Shown: piece after piece, positions 5,927 to 13,741 of the stretch
Numbering within the stretch: the stretch's first letter is position 1
Layout: every line of letters starts with the position of its first letter
From: an uncultured Verrucomicrobiota bacterium
Lineage (GTDB): Bacteria; Verrucomicrobiota; Verrucomicrobiae; Opitutales; Opitutaceae
DNA length: 17,140 bases
Direction: 5' to 3'
Assembly (NCBI GenBank): GCA_946482165.1
Contig: CAMLQS010000076.1
Span: 1 to 17,140 of the forward strand
Made by a program: the position numbers and the translations under genes
The notes under the pieces: model-generated
Database searches by the model: none
What the model was told of the DNA's origin: nothing
Seen by the model: the letters and a program-made list of their open reading frames with translations, nothing else

Positions 5927-7381
5927 ATGCTCAAATGCATCTTGGCGAGCTGCCTGCCGTTTGCCTGGTCCAGCCTCTTTGGGGCGGAGACCCTCGCGAT
6001 GCGTTCCTCCCGGGGCGCGGAGGAGCTTTACGACCGTTTCTGCGCGGCCTGCCACGGTGCGGATATGCGCGGAGCGAAGGTATCCAGTCTGCTGGACGCC
6101 CACTGGCGCTTCGGCGATTCGGACGAGGCGATTCTCCGCTCGATCCGCGACGGCGCGGCCAGCGCGGGCATGCCGGCGTTTGCTCCGACGATGAACGACG
6201 CCGAGCTGCGCTCGCTGGTGGTCTACATCCGCGAGACGGCGCGGAGAACAACGGAGCCGACCCCGAAGGCGGCGGAGCCTCTGCCAAGCGAGGCGCGGCG
6301 AGGGGAGCTGCATGCCTGGCGCGCGGAGCTCGTCGTCGAGGCCTTCGATGTGCCGTGGAGCTTCGATTTTTTGCCCGATGGCCGGATGCTCGTCACCGAC
6401 CGGGCGGGCACTTTGCACCTTGTCGACAAGGGTCGTGTCGCACCGGAACCGATACGGGGGACGCCTCGCGTCTGGGTGCGCGACGAGGGTGGATTGATGG
6501 CTGTGGCGGTGCATCCCGATTATGCGGGAGAGGGGTGGATCTATCTTACGCTCAGCGACCCGGGTGAGGGCGATACGGGCAACACGAAGATCGTGCGAGG
6601 GCGCCTGCGGGATGGCGCGTGGGTTGACGAGCAGACGATCTTCGCCGCGCCGCGCGAGAGCTACACCGACCGCGGCATGAACTTCGGCAGCCGGCTGGCT
6701 TTCCACGGTCCCTATTTGTTTTTCACGTTCGGCGAACGCGGCGAAGTGGGCGAGGCGCAGGATCTCGCCAGGCCCAACGGGAAAGTTCATCGGGTTTTTC
6801 ACGACGGCCGAGTGCCGGCCGACAACCCGTTTGTCCAAACTCCCGGCGCCGTGCCGTCGATCTGGAGTTTCGGGCATAGAAACCCGCAGGGGCTGACGCT
6901 CGATCCGTCCACCGGCGAGCTATGGGAAAGCGAACACGGGCCTCGTGGCGGCGACGAACTCAACCGCGTGCTCCCGGGCGGCAACTATGGTTGGCCCGTC
7001 GTGACTCATGGCATGAACTACGACGGGAGGCCCATCTCCGCCCGGACCGAGGCGCCGGGGATCGAGCCGCCGGCCTGGCATTGGACACCCTCGATCGCGG
7101 TGAGTCCGATCCACATCTATCAGGGAGACGCGTTCCCGCGCTGGAATAACCAGCTTTTCGTCGGTTCGCTCGCGCAGCAAAAACTGCTGCGAATGAGCGT
7201 CGCGGGCGGCCGTGTGACCCAGGTGGAACTTGTATTCGAAAAATTAGGACGGATACGCGACATTAAAACCGGCCCCGACGGCCTTCTCTATGTGGCCCTG
7301 GAGATCCCGGGCCCTCATCCCGGCCGAATCATTCGCCTGAGGCCGGCGGACGGAAGCGATGGCGCCGGCGAGGGGGCGTGA
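5927..7381 (+). CDS. cytochrome c-PQQ-dependent aldose sugar dehydrogenase fusion, probably periplasmic
   Basis: This 484-residue protein begins with a signal peptide-like segment (about 1-20, ending SLFGA). A class I cytochrome c domain follows (about 30-103) with haem motif CAACH (39-43) and a likely axial methionine in GMPAF (Met82) or at Met89. After a linker (104-130) comes a six-bladed propeller of the soluble glucose/aldose dehydrogenase family (about 133-473). Marks are VPWSFDFLPDG (142-152), NFGSRLAF (252-259), FGHRNPQGL (315-323), ESEHGPRGGDELN (334-346) and GGNYGWP (351-357). It closely parallels E. coli YliI, but with Asn252 where YliI and A. calcoaceticus GDH-B have the catalytic His. 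Sugar oxidation would pass electrons from PQQ to the tethered haem. ATG 5927 is the first plausible start; upstream in-frame sequence is not coding-like. Confidence 0.88.
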   Translation: MLKCILASCLPFAWSSLFGAETLAMRSSRGAEELYDRFCAACHGADMRGAKVSSLLDAHWRFGDSDEAILRSIRDGAASAGMPAFAPTMNDAELRSLVVYIRETARRTTEPTPKAAEPLPSEARRGELHAWRAELVVEAFDVPWSFDFLPDGRMLVTDRAGTLHLVDKGRVAPEPIRGTPRVWVRDEGGLMAVAVHPDYAGEGWIYLTLSDPGEGDTGNTKIVRGRLRDGAWVDEQTIFAAPRESYTDRGMNFGSRLAFHGPYLFFTFGERGEVGEAQDLARPNGKVHRVFHDGRVPADNPFVQTPGAVPSIWSFGHRNPQGLTLDPSTGELWESEHGPRGGDELNRVLPGGNYGWPVVTHGMNYDGRPISARTEAPGIEPPAWHWTPSIAVSPIHIYQGDAFPRWNNQLFVGSLAQQKLLRMSVAGGRVTQVELVFEKLGRIRDIKTGPDGLLYVALEIPGPHPGRIIRLRPADGSDGAGEGA

Positions 7382-7410
7382 GGTCCCGTGTCGGTCGTCG
7401 TTTCGCGGGG

Positions 7411-8172
7411 TCAGCCGGGAAAGCGCCCTTCGCGTCCCAGCGCGGAGAGGGCCAGTCGGAGGCAGTCGACCAGGACGGCCGGCGCGTGCTCGTTCTGCTG
7501 GGCGTGGTTCTCGACGGCGTTGGAGGCGCCCTTGATCGCGAGGAATTGCAGGCCGGGCGATTCGGGGATGAGCCGGCAAAGCGCGTAGAACTGGCCGACC
7601 TCCATGTCGACGAGATCGACCCGGGTGGAGAGCCGCTCGAAGTCCCGCCGCAGGGCAGGCAGCCGGTGGCGGTAGTCGCCGGACCGCCGCGCGGGGGAGA
7701 AGCCGTAGTAAAAATCCGAGGACACGATCGAGGCCGCCGGTCCTGGCAAGGGAGCCGGCCAGGCCGGGGTCGTCGCGGCGCCGGCAAGTTCACGATCAAG
7801 GCCGGTGCCGGCCAGGTGGGCTTCCGTGATGAAATGGCCGACACCGAGGGGCAACGGCCGCGCTCCGAGTCGACCGGCGGTGCCCACCAGCAGGAGACGC
7901 GAGATCGGGCCGGCTTCGATCAATTCATGAAGGATTGGCTCGAGCGCTCCGGTGCCGACGGGCGCCAGGATCACCGTGATATACGGGAGCGTCCAAGTGG
8001 TGTAGCCGCGAAACTCCGTCGCCGCCGTCGCGGCGGCGGCGGGGAATCCGAGCGCAAGCAAGGCGGCGACGAAGGTGCTTTTATCCTCGCCGCAACACAG
8101 GATCGTATCGGCTCGAATCTGGCCGGGAACGAGGTGGGCGTTGGGGCTGGGGACGGGAACTGATTGGCTCAT
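7411..8172 (-). CDS. nucleoside phosphorylase/nucleosidase superfamily protein
   Basis: The 253-residue product has the purine nucleoside phosphorylase fold signatures. LLLVGTAGRLG (93-103) matches the family's conserved GTAG strand. VDMEVGQFYAL (188-198) holds the Met-Glu pair (190-191) that contacts ribose in MTA/SAH nucleosidases and related enzymes. AIKGASNAVEN (212-222) occupies the position of the catalytic VSD loop; here Asn218 replaces the usual Asp, as is seen in futalosine hydrolase (MqnB) and mammalian-type PNPs. The substrate cannot be named: MTA/SAH, futalosine and purine nucleosides are all possible. No signal peptide is evident. The gene lies 68 bases after the big sensor kinase on the same strand and may be co-transcribed with it; no clear Shine-Dalgarno site precedes the ATG at 8172. 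Confidence 0.72.
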   Translation of the reverse strand: MSQSVPVPSPNAHLVPGQIRADTILCCGEDKSTFVAALLALGFPAAAATAATEFRGYTTWTLPYITVILAPVGTGALEPILHELIEAGPISRLLLVGTAGRLGARPLPLGVGHFITEAHLAGTGLDRELAGAATTPAWPAPLPGPAASIVSSDFYYGFSPARRSGDYRHRLPALRRDFERLSTRVDLVDMEVGQFYALCRLIPESPGLQFLAIKGASNAVENHAQQNEHAPAVLVDCLRLALSALGREGRFPG

Positions 8173-8240
8173 GCGCGTGGAGAAGGGGGCGATTTCTCAG
8201 GGGACGACGCGCCAAAGCCGAGCCTTTCCGGGGCATTCGC

Positions 8241-11200
8241 TCAATGCGCCTGCGCTTGGACGGGGTGTGATTCGGAGGCCGGGCCGAGCGATGCTTCATG
8301 GCCCGCCGAGGCGAGCCTCACCCAAAAACGACTGCCGCTGCGCCCGTCGGACTCCACGCCCACCTGGCCGCCCATTCGCTCCACGGCTTTCCGCACGATC
8401 GCCAGCCCGATGCCCGTGCCGGCGTAGCCGCCTTCTTGATGGGCGCGTTCAAACATGCCCCAGATTCGTTTCTGATAACGCGGCGGCACGCCGATGCCGT
8501 TGTCCTCGATGCACAGCCGCACGGAACGGGGTTCCGATTCGGAGCGGATGCGAACGCGCGGCGTCGTGCCGGGCGCGACGAATTTGAGCGCGTTGCCGAT
8601 GAGATTGGACACCACCTGCATGAGCAGGGGTTCGTGGCCGAGGACATCGGGGAGCGGATGCTCGATCACGATGTCCGCTTCGCCGTCCCGAAAATCGATG
8701 TGCTGGCGAACGCAATCGGTGACAAGTCGATCCAGGGAGACGCGCTGGGGGCGCAGTTCCTCCCGCGAGACTTTGCTGTAGGTCAGGACGTCGAGGGTGA
8801 GCCGGTCCATGCGGGTGCTGGCGGCGATGATGCGCCGCAGGTAGTCCGCGCCCTCGGCGTCGAGGCGCTCGCCGTAGTCCTCCAGCAAGACTTGGGCGTA
8901 GCCCTGCATGGCGCGGAGCGGCGCGCGGAGATCGTGCGAGATGCTGTAGGAGAACTCTTCCATCTGCTCCACGGCCTTGCGCAGCGACGCGGTGCGTTCG
9001 TCGACGAGTCGCTCCAGCTCGCGGCGGCGCTCGGCGAGTGTCTCGCGCGTCCTGACCATCTCGGTGATTTCGGTGTTGGAGCCGATCCACATCGAGATCT
9101 CGCCGCCGCGTCCTCGCAACGCGGTGGTTTGGGTGAGGTGCCAGCGATACTCGCCGTCGCGGCGACGGAAACGATGCTCCATCTGAAAGGGTTCGCCGGT
9201 GGAGACGGAGTGTTTCCAACGCCGGAGGTTTTCCGGACGGTCGTCGGGATGGACGATCTCCGCCCAGCCCCAGTCGCCCAGCTGTTCAAGCGGCAGCCCG
9301 GAAAATTCCAGCCATTGCCGGTTGAGGTAGTCGACACCTCCGTCGGGCCGCGCGGTGAAGATTTTTTGCGGAATCGATTCCGCCATGAAGCGAAGGCGGC
9401 GTTCGCTCTCTTGCAGACCGCGGATGGCGCGCCCGCGCTCGAGCGATTCCCAGCAGCGCGCGACGACCATCTCGATGAGGTGGATTTCCTCCGAGGTCCA
9501 TCGCCTCGGACCCGTCTGATGCACCGCCATCGCCGCGGTGAATTTTCCGGCCTTGTGCAAAGGCACGCAGATGACGGCGCGGATGTCGGTGGCGCGGTAG
9601 GCGCGCAAGTCGTCCGGTTCGATGCGCGGGTCGGCTTCGGCATCGACGACGATCAAGGGTTGGTTGGCGCGCATAAGCCGCACGCATTCGGCGCCGAAGG
9701 CGGCGACCGGCCAGCGTCCCACTATGCTGGGGACTCCCCGGGTGTGATCGCCTGTTATGACAAAAACAGCTTCGTCTTCGACCTCCGCGTAGGCGCAGCG
9801 TTCGACTCCGAGATGTTCGCCGAGCATGCGCGCGGTGGTGCGGAGGATCTCCTCCGGGTCGACCAGCGCCTGCGTGGCGACGCTCAGATCGACGAGGAAG
9901 TGCAAAGCGTCCTCCTTGCGCTTTTCATCGGTGATGTCCTGCACCGTGCCGATGAAGCGGCAGGCGCGCCCCGCGGCGCCGGGTTCGAAGTAGGCTCTGC
10001 CGGTGGCGCGCACCCAGCGCTCCGCGCAGTCCCGCGGCCGGACCACGCGATACTCGATGTCGCAGTGCCCCTCGCTTCCAGGTTGCAGCGCGGAGCGGAC
10101 CGCGTGGAGCGCGCGCGCCCGGTCGTCGGGATGAAGCAGGGCGACGAAGTGGGAGAACTCGATGGGCGTATCCGGGTCGATCCCAAGAAGCTCGCGGCAG
10201 CGGGCGTCCCAAATCAGATGGTGTGAGACAGGGTAGTAATCCCAGGTCCCGAGCTCGCCTGCGTCGGCCGCGAGACGATGTCGCTCCTCGCTTACCTGGA
10301 GGTTCTCCTCGGCCTGTTTTCGCTCCGTGATGTCAAGCATCACGATGACGACGCCGCGCTCCTCCTCGCACCCTTGCGGCTCGTAGCTCGCGGCGTAGCA
10401 GCGTCCGGGCCCTTCCTCGGGCTGCAGGAGAATCTCGTGGTTGCCGGGCTGGCCGGCGAAAGCCTGTTCAAGCAAGGGACGAATTTTTTCCCACGCCCGG
10501 CCGGCGACGGCGGAGGCGCTTCTCCCGATCACTTCCTGTTCGGACGAGGCGAAGGCGCGGGCATAAGCGTCGTTGGCGAAGGCGTATTCGCCGCTTTTCC
10601 GGACGATCGCGAGGCCGACGGCGGCGCCGCTGGCCACTGCGGCGAGAAGTCGTTCGCGTTCGCGCAGCGCGGCCTCCGCCCGGCGTTTGGCGGTGACGTC
10701 GTGAAAGACGAGCACGACGCCTGTGATGTTGCCGCTCTCCGAGCGGATGGGCGCGGCGCTGTCCTCGATGGGCACCTCGTCGCCGAGGCGGGAGACGAGG
10801 ACGGTGTGGTTGGCGAGCTCGACCATCTGGCCGCTGCGGAGGACGATCTCCACGGGGTTGCTCACGGGCCGGTGGTTGTCCTCGTTGAGCAGGGGGGCGA
10901 TCGTTTGGAGAGAGCGTCCGCGGGCCTCGCCGAGCGTCCAGCCGGTGAGCCGCTCGGCCACGGGGTTGAGAAAATCGATCCGGCCCTCGCCGTCGGTGCA
11001 GATAACGGCGTCGCCGATGCTGGCCAGCGTCACACGGAGTTGTTCTTTTTGCCTGGCGAGCTCCCGACCGCCTTCCTGGGCGCGCGCGACCGCCGTCGCC
11101 AACGCGAAGACGATCACGCCCATGGCGGCGCTCGCTCCGAGACCCGCGGCGGCGACCCAAGTCGCGAAGCCTCCCGCGGACCGGGCATAGAAGGCGGCGG

Positions 11201-12116
11201 TGGATTCGTAGACGACCGTCCAGTCCCGATCCGCGATGCGGAGCGGGATCGTGCGGGTTAGGCGCGGGTTCCGGTCGGTGTCGGCCGGCGTGCGGTAGAG
11301 CAGATGTTCCGCCGCGACGTGTCGCCCGTCGTAGATGTCGAAGCGCACTCCGGGGCGGGGATCCCCGAGCACGCCCATGAGCAGGTCGCCGGCGCGGAAG
11401 GGGCTGTAAACGAATCCAAGCAGGGCGGCGCGACGCTCCTCCACCGTGGGGGGCGTGCGGCCTCCCCGATAGGCGGGCAGATAGACCAAAAACCCCGGCT
11501 GTTTTTCGGAATCTATCTCCTGAACCAGGCTCACGCGGCCGGTCGCGGTGGGCCGGCCCTCGTCGCGCGCGCGCGCCATTGCGGTCCGGCGGGTCGGTTC
11601 GCTGAACATGTCGTAGCCGACCGCGTGCAGATTGCGGCGATCAAGCGGCTCGAGAAACACGATGGGGACGTATTCCTCGCGCATCCCCGGGGGGCTTATC
11701 TCAAAGTCGGGCCCCCTTTCTTGCCGGATGCGTTCCAGGTAGGCGTTTCGCTCGGCGTGGGTGATGCGCTTGGCGAAGCCGATGCCCTGCACGCCGGGGT
11801 AGTTTGTCGGCAGATCGATGCGTTCGGCGAAGGCGCGGAAGGCATCGGCGGAAATGTTTTCATTCGCCGCGACCAAGCCGGCGCCCGCCCGCAACATCCC
11901 GACGTAAAGTTCGAGCCTGGCGGCGATGGCGGTCTGGGTGCGATTCGCGCTCGACTCGAATCGCGCGCGGTCCCGGACGTTTGCTCCACTCCACGCAAAC
12001 CAGGTCAACGCCGAGCTGAGAAGCAGGCTCAGCGCGAGGGCGACGCCCGACCACAGCCAAGCCTGGCGCGAAGTCGCCGGCCGCGGTGTGGGGACATGTT
12101 TTGCGGCGGGGAGCAT
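8241..12116 (-). CDS. CHASE/PAS/GAF multi-sensor membrane histidine kinase
   Basis: A 1291-residue sensor kinase. A first membrane helix (about 20-42) leads into a periplasmic CHASE domain (about 60-300; GVQGIGFAKRI 108-118, EISPPGMREEYVPIVFLEPL 139-158), then a second helix (about 316-343). Cytoplasmic modules follow: PAS about 357-475, PAS 485-600, PAS with PAC 606-730, GAF 738-893, PAS with PAC 900-1020, then a coiled coil to 1055. The dimerisation/phosphoacceptor box is SYSISHDLRAPLRAM with His1061. The ATPase domain shows NLIGNALKF (1171-1179), DNGIGV (1205-1210) and GTGIGL (1233-1238). There is no receiver domain and no neighbouring response regulator, so it is an orphan kinase. I start at ATG 12116 because the helix and CHASE follow naturally; a longer frame to 12449 would run into the divergent yceH gene. 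Confidence 0.92.
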   Translation of the reverse strand: MLPAAKHVPTPRPATSRQAWLWSGVALALSLLLSSALTWFAWSGANVRDRARFESSANRTQTAIAARLELYVGMLRAGAGLVAANENISADAFRAFAERIDLPTNYPGVQGIGFAKRITHAERNAYLERIRQERGPDFEISPPGMREEYVPIVFLEPLDRRNLHAVGYDMFSEPTRRTAMARARDEGRPTATGRVSLVQEIDSEKQPGFLVYLPAYRGGRTPPTVEERRAALLGFVYSPFRAGDLLMGVLGDPRPGVRFDIYDGRHVAAEHLLYRTPADTDRNPRLTRTIPLRIADRDWTVVYESTAAFYARSAGGFATWVAAAGLGASAAMGVIVFALATAVARAQEGGRELARQKEQLRVTLASIGDAVICTDGEGRIDFLNPVAERLTGWTLGEARGRSLQTIAPLLNEDNHRPVSNPVEIVLRSGQMVELANHTVLVSRLGDEVPIEDSAAPIRSESGNITGVVLVFHDVTAKRRAEAALRERERLLAAVASGAAVGLAIVRKSGEYAFANDAYARAFASSEQEVIGRSASAVAGRAWEKIRPLLEQAFAGQPGNHEILLQPEEGPGRCYAASYEPQGCEEERGVVIVMLDITERKQAEENLQVSEERHRLAADAGELGTWDYYPVSHHLIWDARCRELLGIDPDTPIEFSHFVALLHPDDRARALHAVRSALQPGSEGHCDIEYRVVRPRDCAERWVRATGRAYFEPGAAGRACRFIGTVQDITDEKRKEDALHFLVDLSVATQALVDPEEILRTTARMLGEHLGVERCAYAEVEDEAVFVITGDHTRGVPSIVGRWPVAAFGAECVRLMRANQPLIVVDAEADPRIEPDDLRAYRATDIRAVICVPLHKAGKFTAAMAVHQTGPRRWTSEEIHLIEMVVARCWESLERGRAIRGLQESERRLRFMAESIPQKIFTARPDGGVDYLNRQWLEFSGLPLEQLGDWGWAEIVHPDDRPENLRRWKHSVSTGEPFQMEHRFRRRDGEYRWHLTQTTALRGRGGEISMWIGSNTEITEMVRTRETLAERRRELERLVDERTASLRKAVEQMEEFSYSISHDLRAPLRAMQGYAQVLLEDYGERLDAEGADYLRRIIAASTRMDRLTLDVLTYSKVSREELRPQRVSLDRLVTDCVRQHIDFRDGEADIVIEHPLPDVLGHEPLLMQVVSNLIGNALKFVAPGTTPRVRIRSESEPRSVRLCIEDNGIGVPPRYQKRIWGMFERAHQEGGYAGTGIGLAIVRKAVERMGGQVGVESDGRSGSRFWVRLASAGHEASLGPASESHPVQAQAH

Positions 12117-12306
12117 AAGCGGCCGGGGAGCGAGCGTCCGCGGATGAACGTGATTTGACGGAGTGGGTTTGGCATTCGCCAATTCATTACAGTCCGGAGA
12201 ATTTCCGATGATTCCCCCGGAGACTCTCCATGCCCCGGCGGGCTCGCCGCGGCGATCGCGTGAACGCGGCCTTGCCGGATCGGCCGGGCTGTCTTGGGTG
12301 GAAGAG

Positions 12307-13026
12307 ATGGACAAGGCTTCGTCTTCAGATCCCACCGCGCAGGTCGTTTCCGCCTCGGCATCCCGGCCGGGCGCCGAAGAGCCGCTCGCGGCCTTGGAGT
12401 TGCGCGTGCTCGGGTGCCTCATCGAAAAGGAACTCGCGACGCCCGACATCTATCCGCTTTCGCTCAACGCCCTGTTGAACGCGTGCAACCAGCGCAACAA
12501 CCGTGCGCCGGTGATGTCGGTCGAATCGCCCGAAGTGGAGGCGGCGATCGAGCGTCTGCGCGAGCGGAGGCTGGTTTCCCGTTTCGTCGGCGCCGACGCG
12601 CGCGTGCCGAAATTCAAGCAGACCTTCGAACTCGTTTATCCCGTGAGCGGGGAAGCGCGGGTCTTGCTCGCCGAGCTGATGCTGCGCGGGCCGCAAACGA
12701 CGGCCGCGCTGCGCGCGAATGCGGAACGCCTGCGCCCGTTGCCGGATCTGGAGGCCGTCGAGGCGATGCTTGCCGATCTTGCGACGCGCGCGCCCGCGCC
12801 GCTCGTGGCCAAACTCGCGCGCGTGCCCGGACAAAAGGAGGCGCGGTGGGCGCAGTTGCTCGGCGGCGAGCCGGCGCCGGGGGACGCGGGCGCGACGGCG
12901 GCCGAGCCGTTGAGAGTCAGCCTCGTTCTTCCCCCCGAGGCCGAGCGGCGCATCGCCGCGCTTGAGGCCGAAGTCGTTCGCCTCGCCTCCGAGCTGACTC
13001 GACTGCGTTCCGCGCTGGGCGAGTAG
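12307..13026 (+). CDS. yceH: YceH family (DUF480) protein
   Basis: A 239-residue protein matching YceH/DUF480. It shows LAALELRVLGCLIEKELATP (about 29-48), YPLSLNALLNACNQRNNRAP (about 51-70), VEAAIERLRERRLVSRF (about 77-93), and a second winged-helix repeat starting VLLAELMLRGPQTTAALRAN (about 120-139). The C-terminus ends in a heptad-like coiled coil (AERRIAALEAEVVRLASELT). YceH has two tandem winged-helix domains, suggesting DNA or protein binding, but its function is not established. The start is uncertain: ATG 12307 (MDKASSSD) is adopted; ATG 12208 is in frame with a better-spaced purine-rich CGGAGA but would add 33 low-complexity residues. It is transcribed divergently from the sensor kinase across about 190 bp. 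Confidence 0.85.
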   Translation: MDKASSSDPTAQVVSASASRPGAEEPLAALELRVLGCLIEKELATPDIYPLSLNALLNACNQRNNRAPVMSVESPEVEAAIERLRERRLVSRFVGADARVPKFKQTFELVYPVSGEARVLLAELMLRGPQTTAALRANAERLRPLPDLEAVEAMLADLATRAPAPLVAKLARVPGQKEARWAQLLGGEPAPGDAGATAAEPLRVSLVLPPEAERRIAALEAEVVRLASELTRLRSALGE

Positions 13027-13194
13027 GTTCGAAGCGGACGGGCGCACGCGCGGTCCCGCAAAGCAACGTTACGCGAGTGGACGCCGTCCGGCGGGCCGGT
13101 CCTGTCGGCGGGCGGCGGGAGCTTACGGAAAGTTTTTCAAGGAAGGAGCCGCCGGGCGTTGACATGCGCGAGGCGCTGCGGGTGGGTAGGCGCG

Positions 13195-13551
13195 ATGTTC
13201 GCCGCTTGGCTCAAATTCGGCTGCGCGCTGATGTGCGCCCTGGCCCTGTCGCTCTCCGAAGCGGCGGGCGAGCGGGTGCGTGTCGAGGCGGCGGAGAGGG
13301 CGGGGGCGGCGTGGTCGCGGGCGGCCAAGTCCGACGCGGCGCTGCTTTCGAGCACGCGGGGCGTCTGGCATTGCCCCCTTGCGGCGGCCGCGAAAGCAAC
13401 GCCTGGGAAGCCCTTGCCCGCCGCGGCGTGGGCGCAGGTGGATGAACGAGAATCGCGCCTGCGGTCTTCGGCGCGCCCGCCCTCGTGTCGCTTGCAGACC
13501 GCTTCGGCGGAAGGCCGATCAAGTTCCGGTGTGGTGCGGCTTTTGATTTAA
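13195..13551 (+). CDS. possible small secreted protein, unrecognised
   Basis: Within the 715-bp gap between yceH and the antiporter, ATG 13195 opens a 118-residue frame. Its first 24 residues (MFAAWLKFGCALMCALALSL, then SEAAG) look like a signal peptide, and a GGTGGGTAGG tract lies just upstream. The third codon positions are almost all G or C for the first 50 or so codons, as in the real genes here, but this bias weakens after about residue 55. The tail (WHCPLAAAAKATPGKPLPAAA onward) is low complexity. I recognise no domain. The first half may be a genuine small exported protein or a truncated gene running into non-coding or repeated DNA. It could also be a chance frame, since high GC makes long false frames common. 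Confidence 0.35.
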   Translation: MFAAWLKFGCALMCALALSLSEAAGERVRVEAAERAGAAWSRAAKSDAALLSSTRGVWHCPLAAAAKATPGKPLPAAAWAQVDERESRLRSSARPPSCRLQTASAEGRSSSGVVRLLI

Positions 13552-13741
13552 ACCGCGCACACCGCCGACCCGAGGCGAACGCGTCGCGGGCGAAAAATAG
13601 AATCCATATCCGCAGGCCTTCGAATGAAGAGCCGGCGTGCGACACGGGCAGTTGAAACAAGCTGGTCTCCGCGCGTCGTCCGACGTGCGCCGGGGCTGAT
13701 CGAGGACGGACGATATTCCGTCGGAAAGGGAGCCATCCTTC
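13552..13741 (+). promoter_or_regulatory. leader of the antiporter gene with a small hairpin
   Basis: This 190-bp stretch holds no convincing gene. It is locally AT-richer (around 13590-13610) than its surroundings and could contain the antiporter promoter, although no clear -35/-10 pair can be assigned. A six-pair hairpin (13705-13710 GACGGA with 13717-13722 TCCGTC) sits just ahead of the purine-rich ribosome binding tract GGAAAGGGAG before ATG 13742. Its closeness to that tract could influence translation, but this is speculative. Confidence 0.3.

Noticed and set aside
4705..6567. 620-codon plus-strand frame across the alcohol dehydrogenase
   Set aside because: It is antisense to the dehydrogenase and then out of frame with the cytochrome/PQQ gene; the translation is Arg/Gly-rich with no recognisable motif.
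8298..10226. 642-codon plus-strand frame opposite the histidine kinase
   Set aside because: It is the antisense shadow of conserved kinase domains.
12155..12190. TTGACG as a -35 box between the kinase and yceH
   Set aside because: No acceptable -10 sequence is found at 16-18 bases spacing, so a promoter cannot be supported.
13077..13445. 122-codon plus-strand frame before the small secreted candidate
   Set aside because: It is Arg/Gly-rich without a signal peptide or domain and competes with a more plausible frame.
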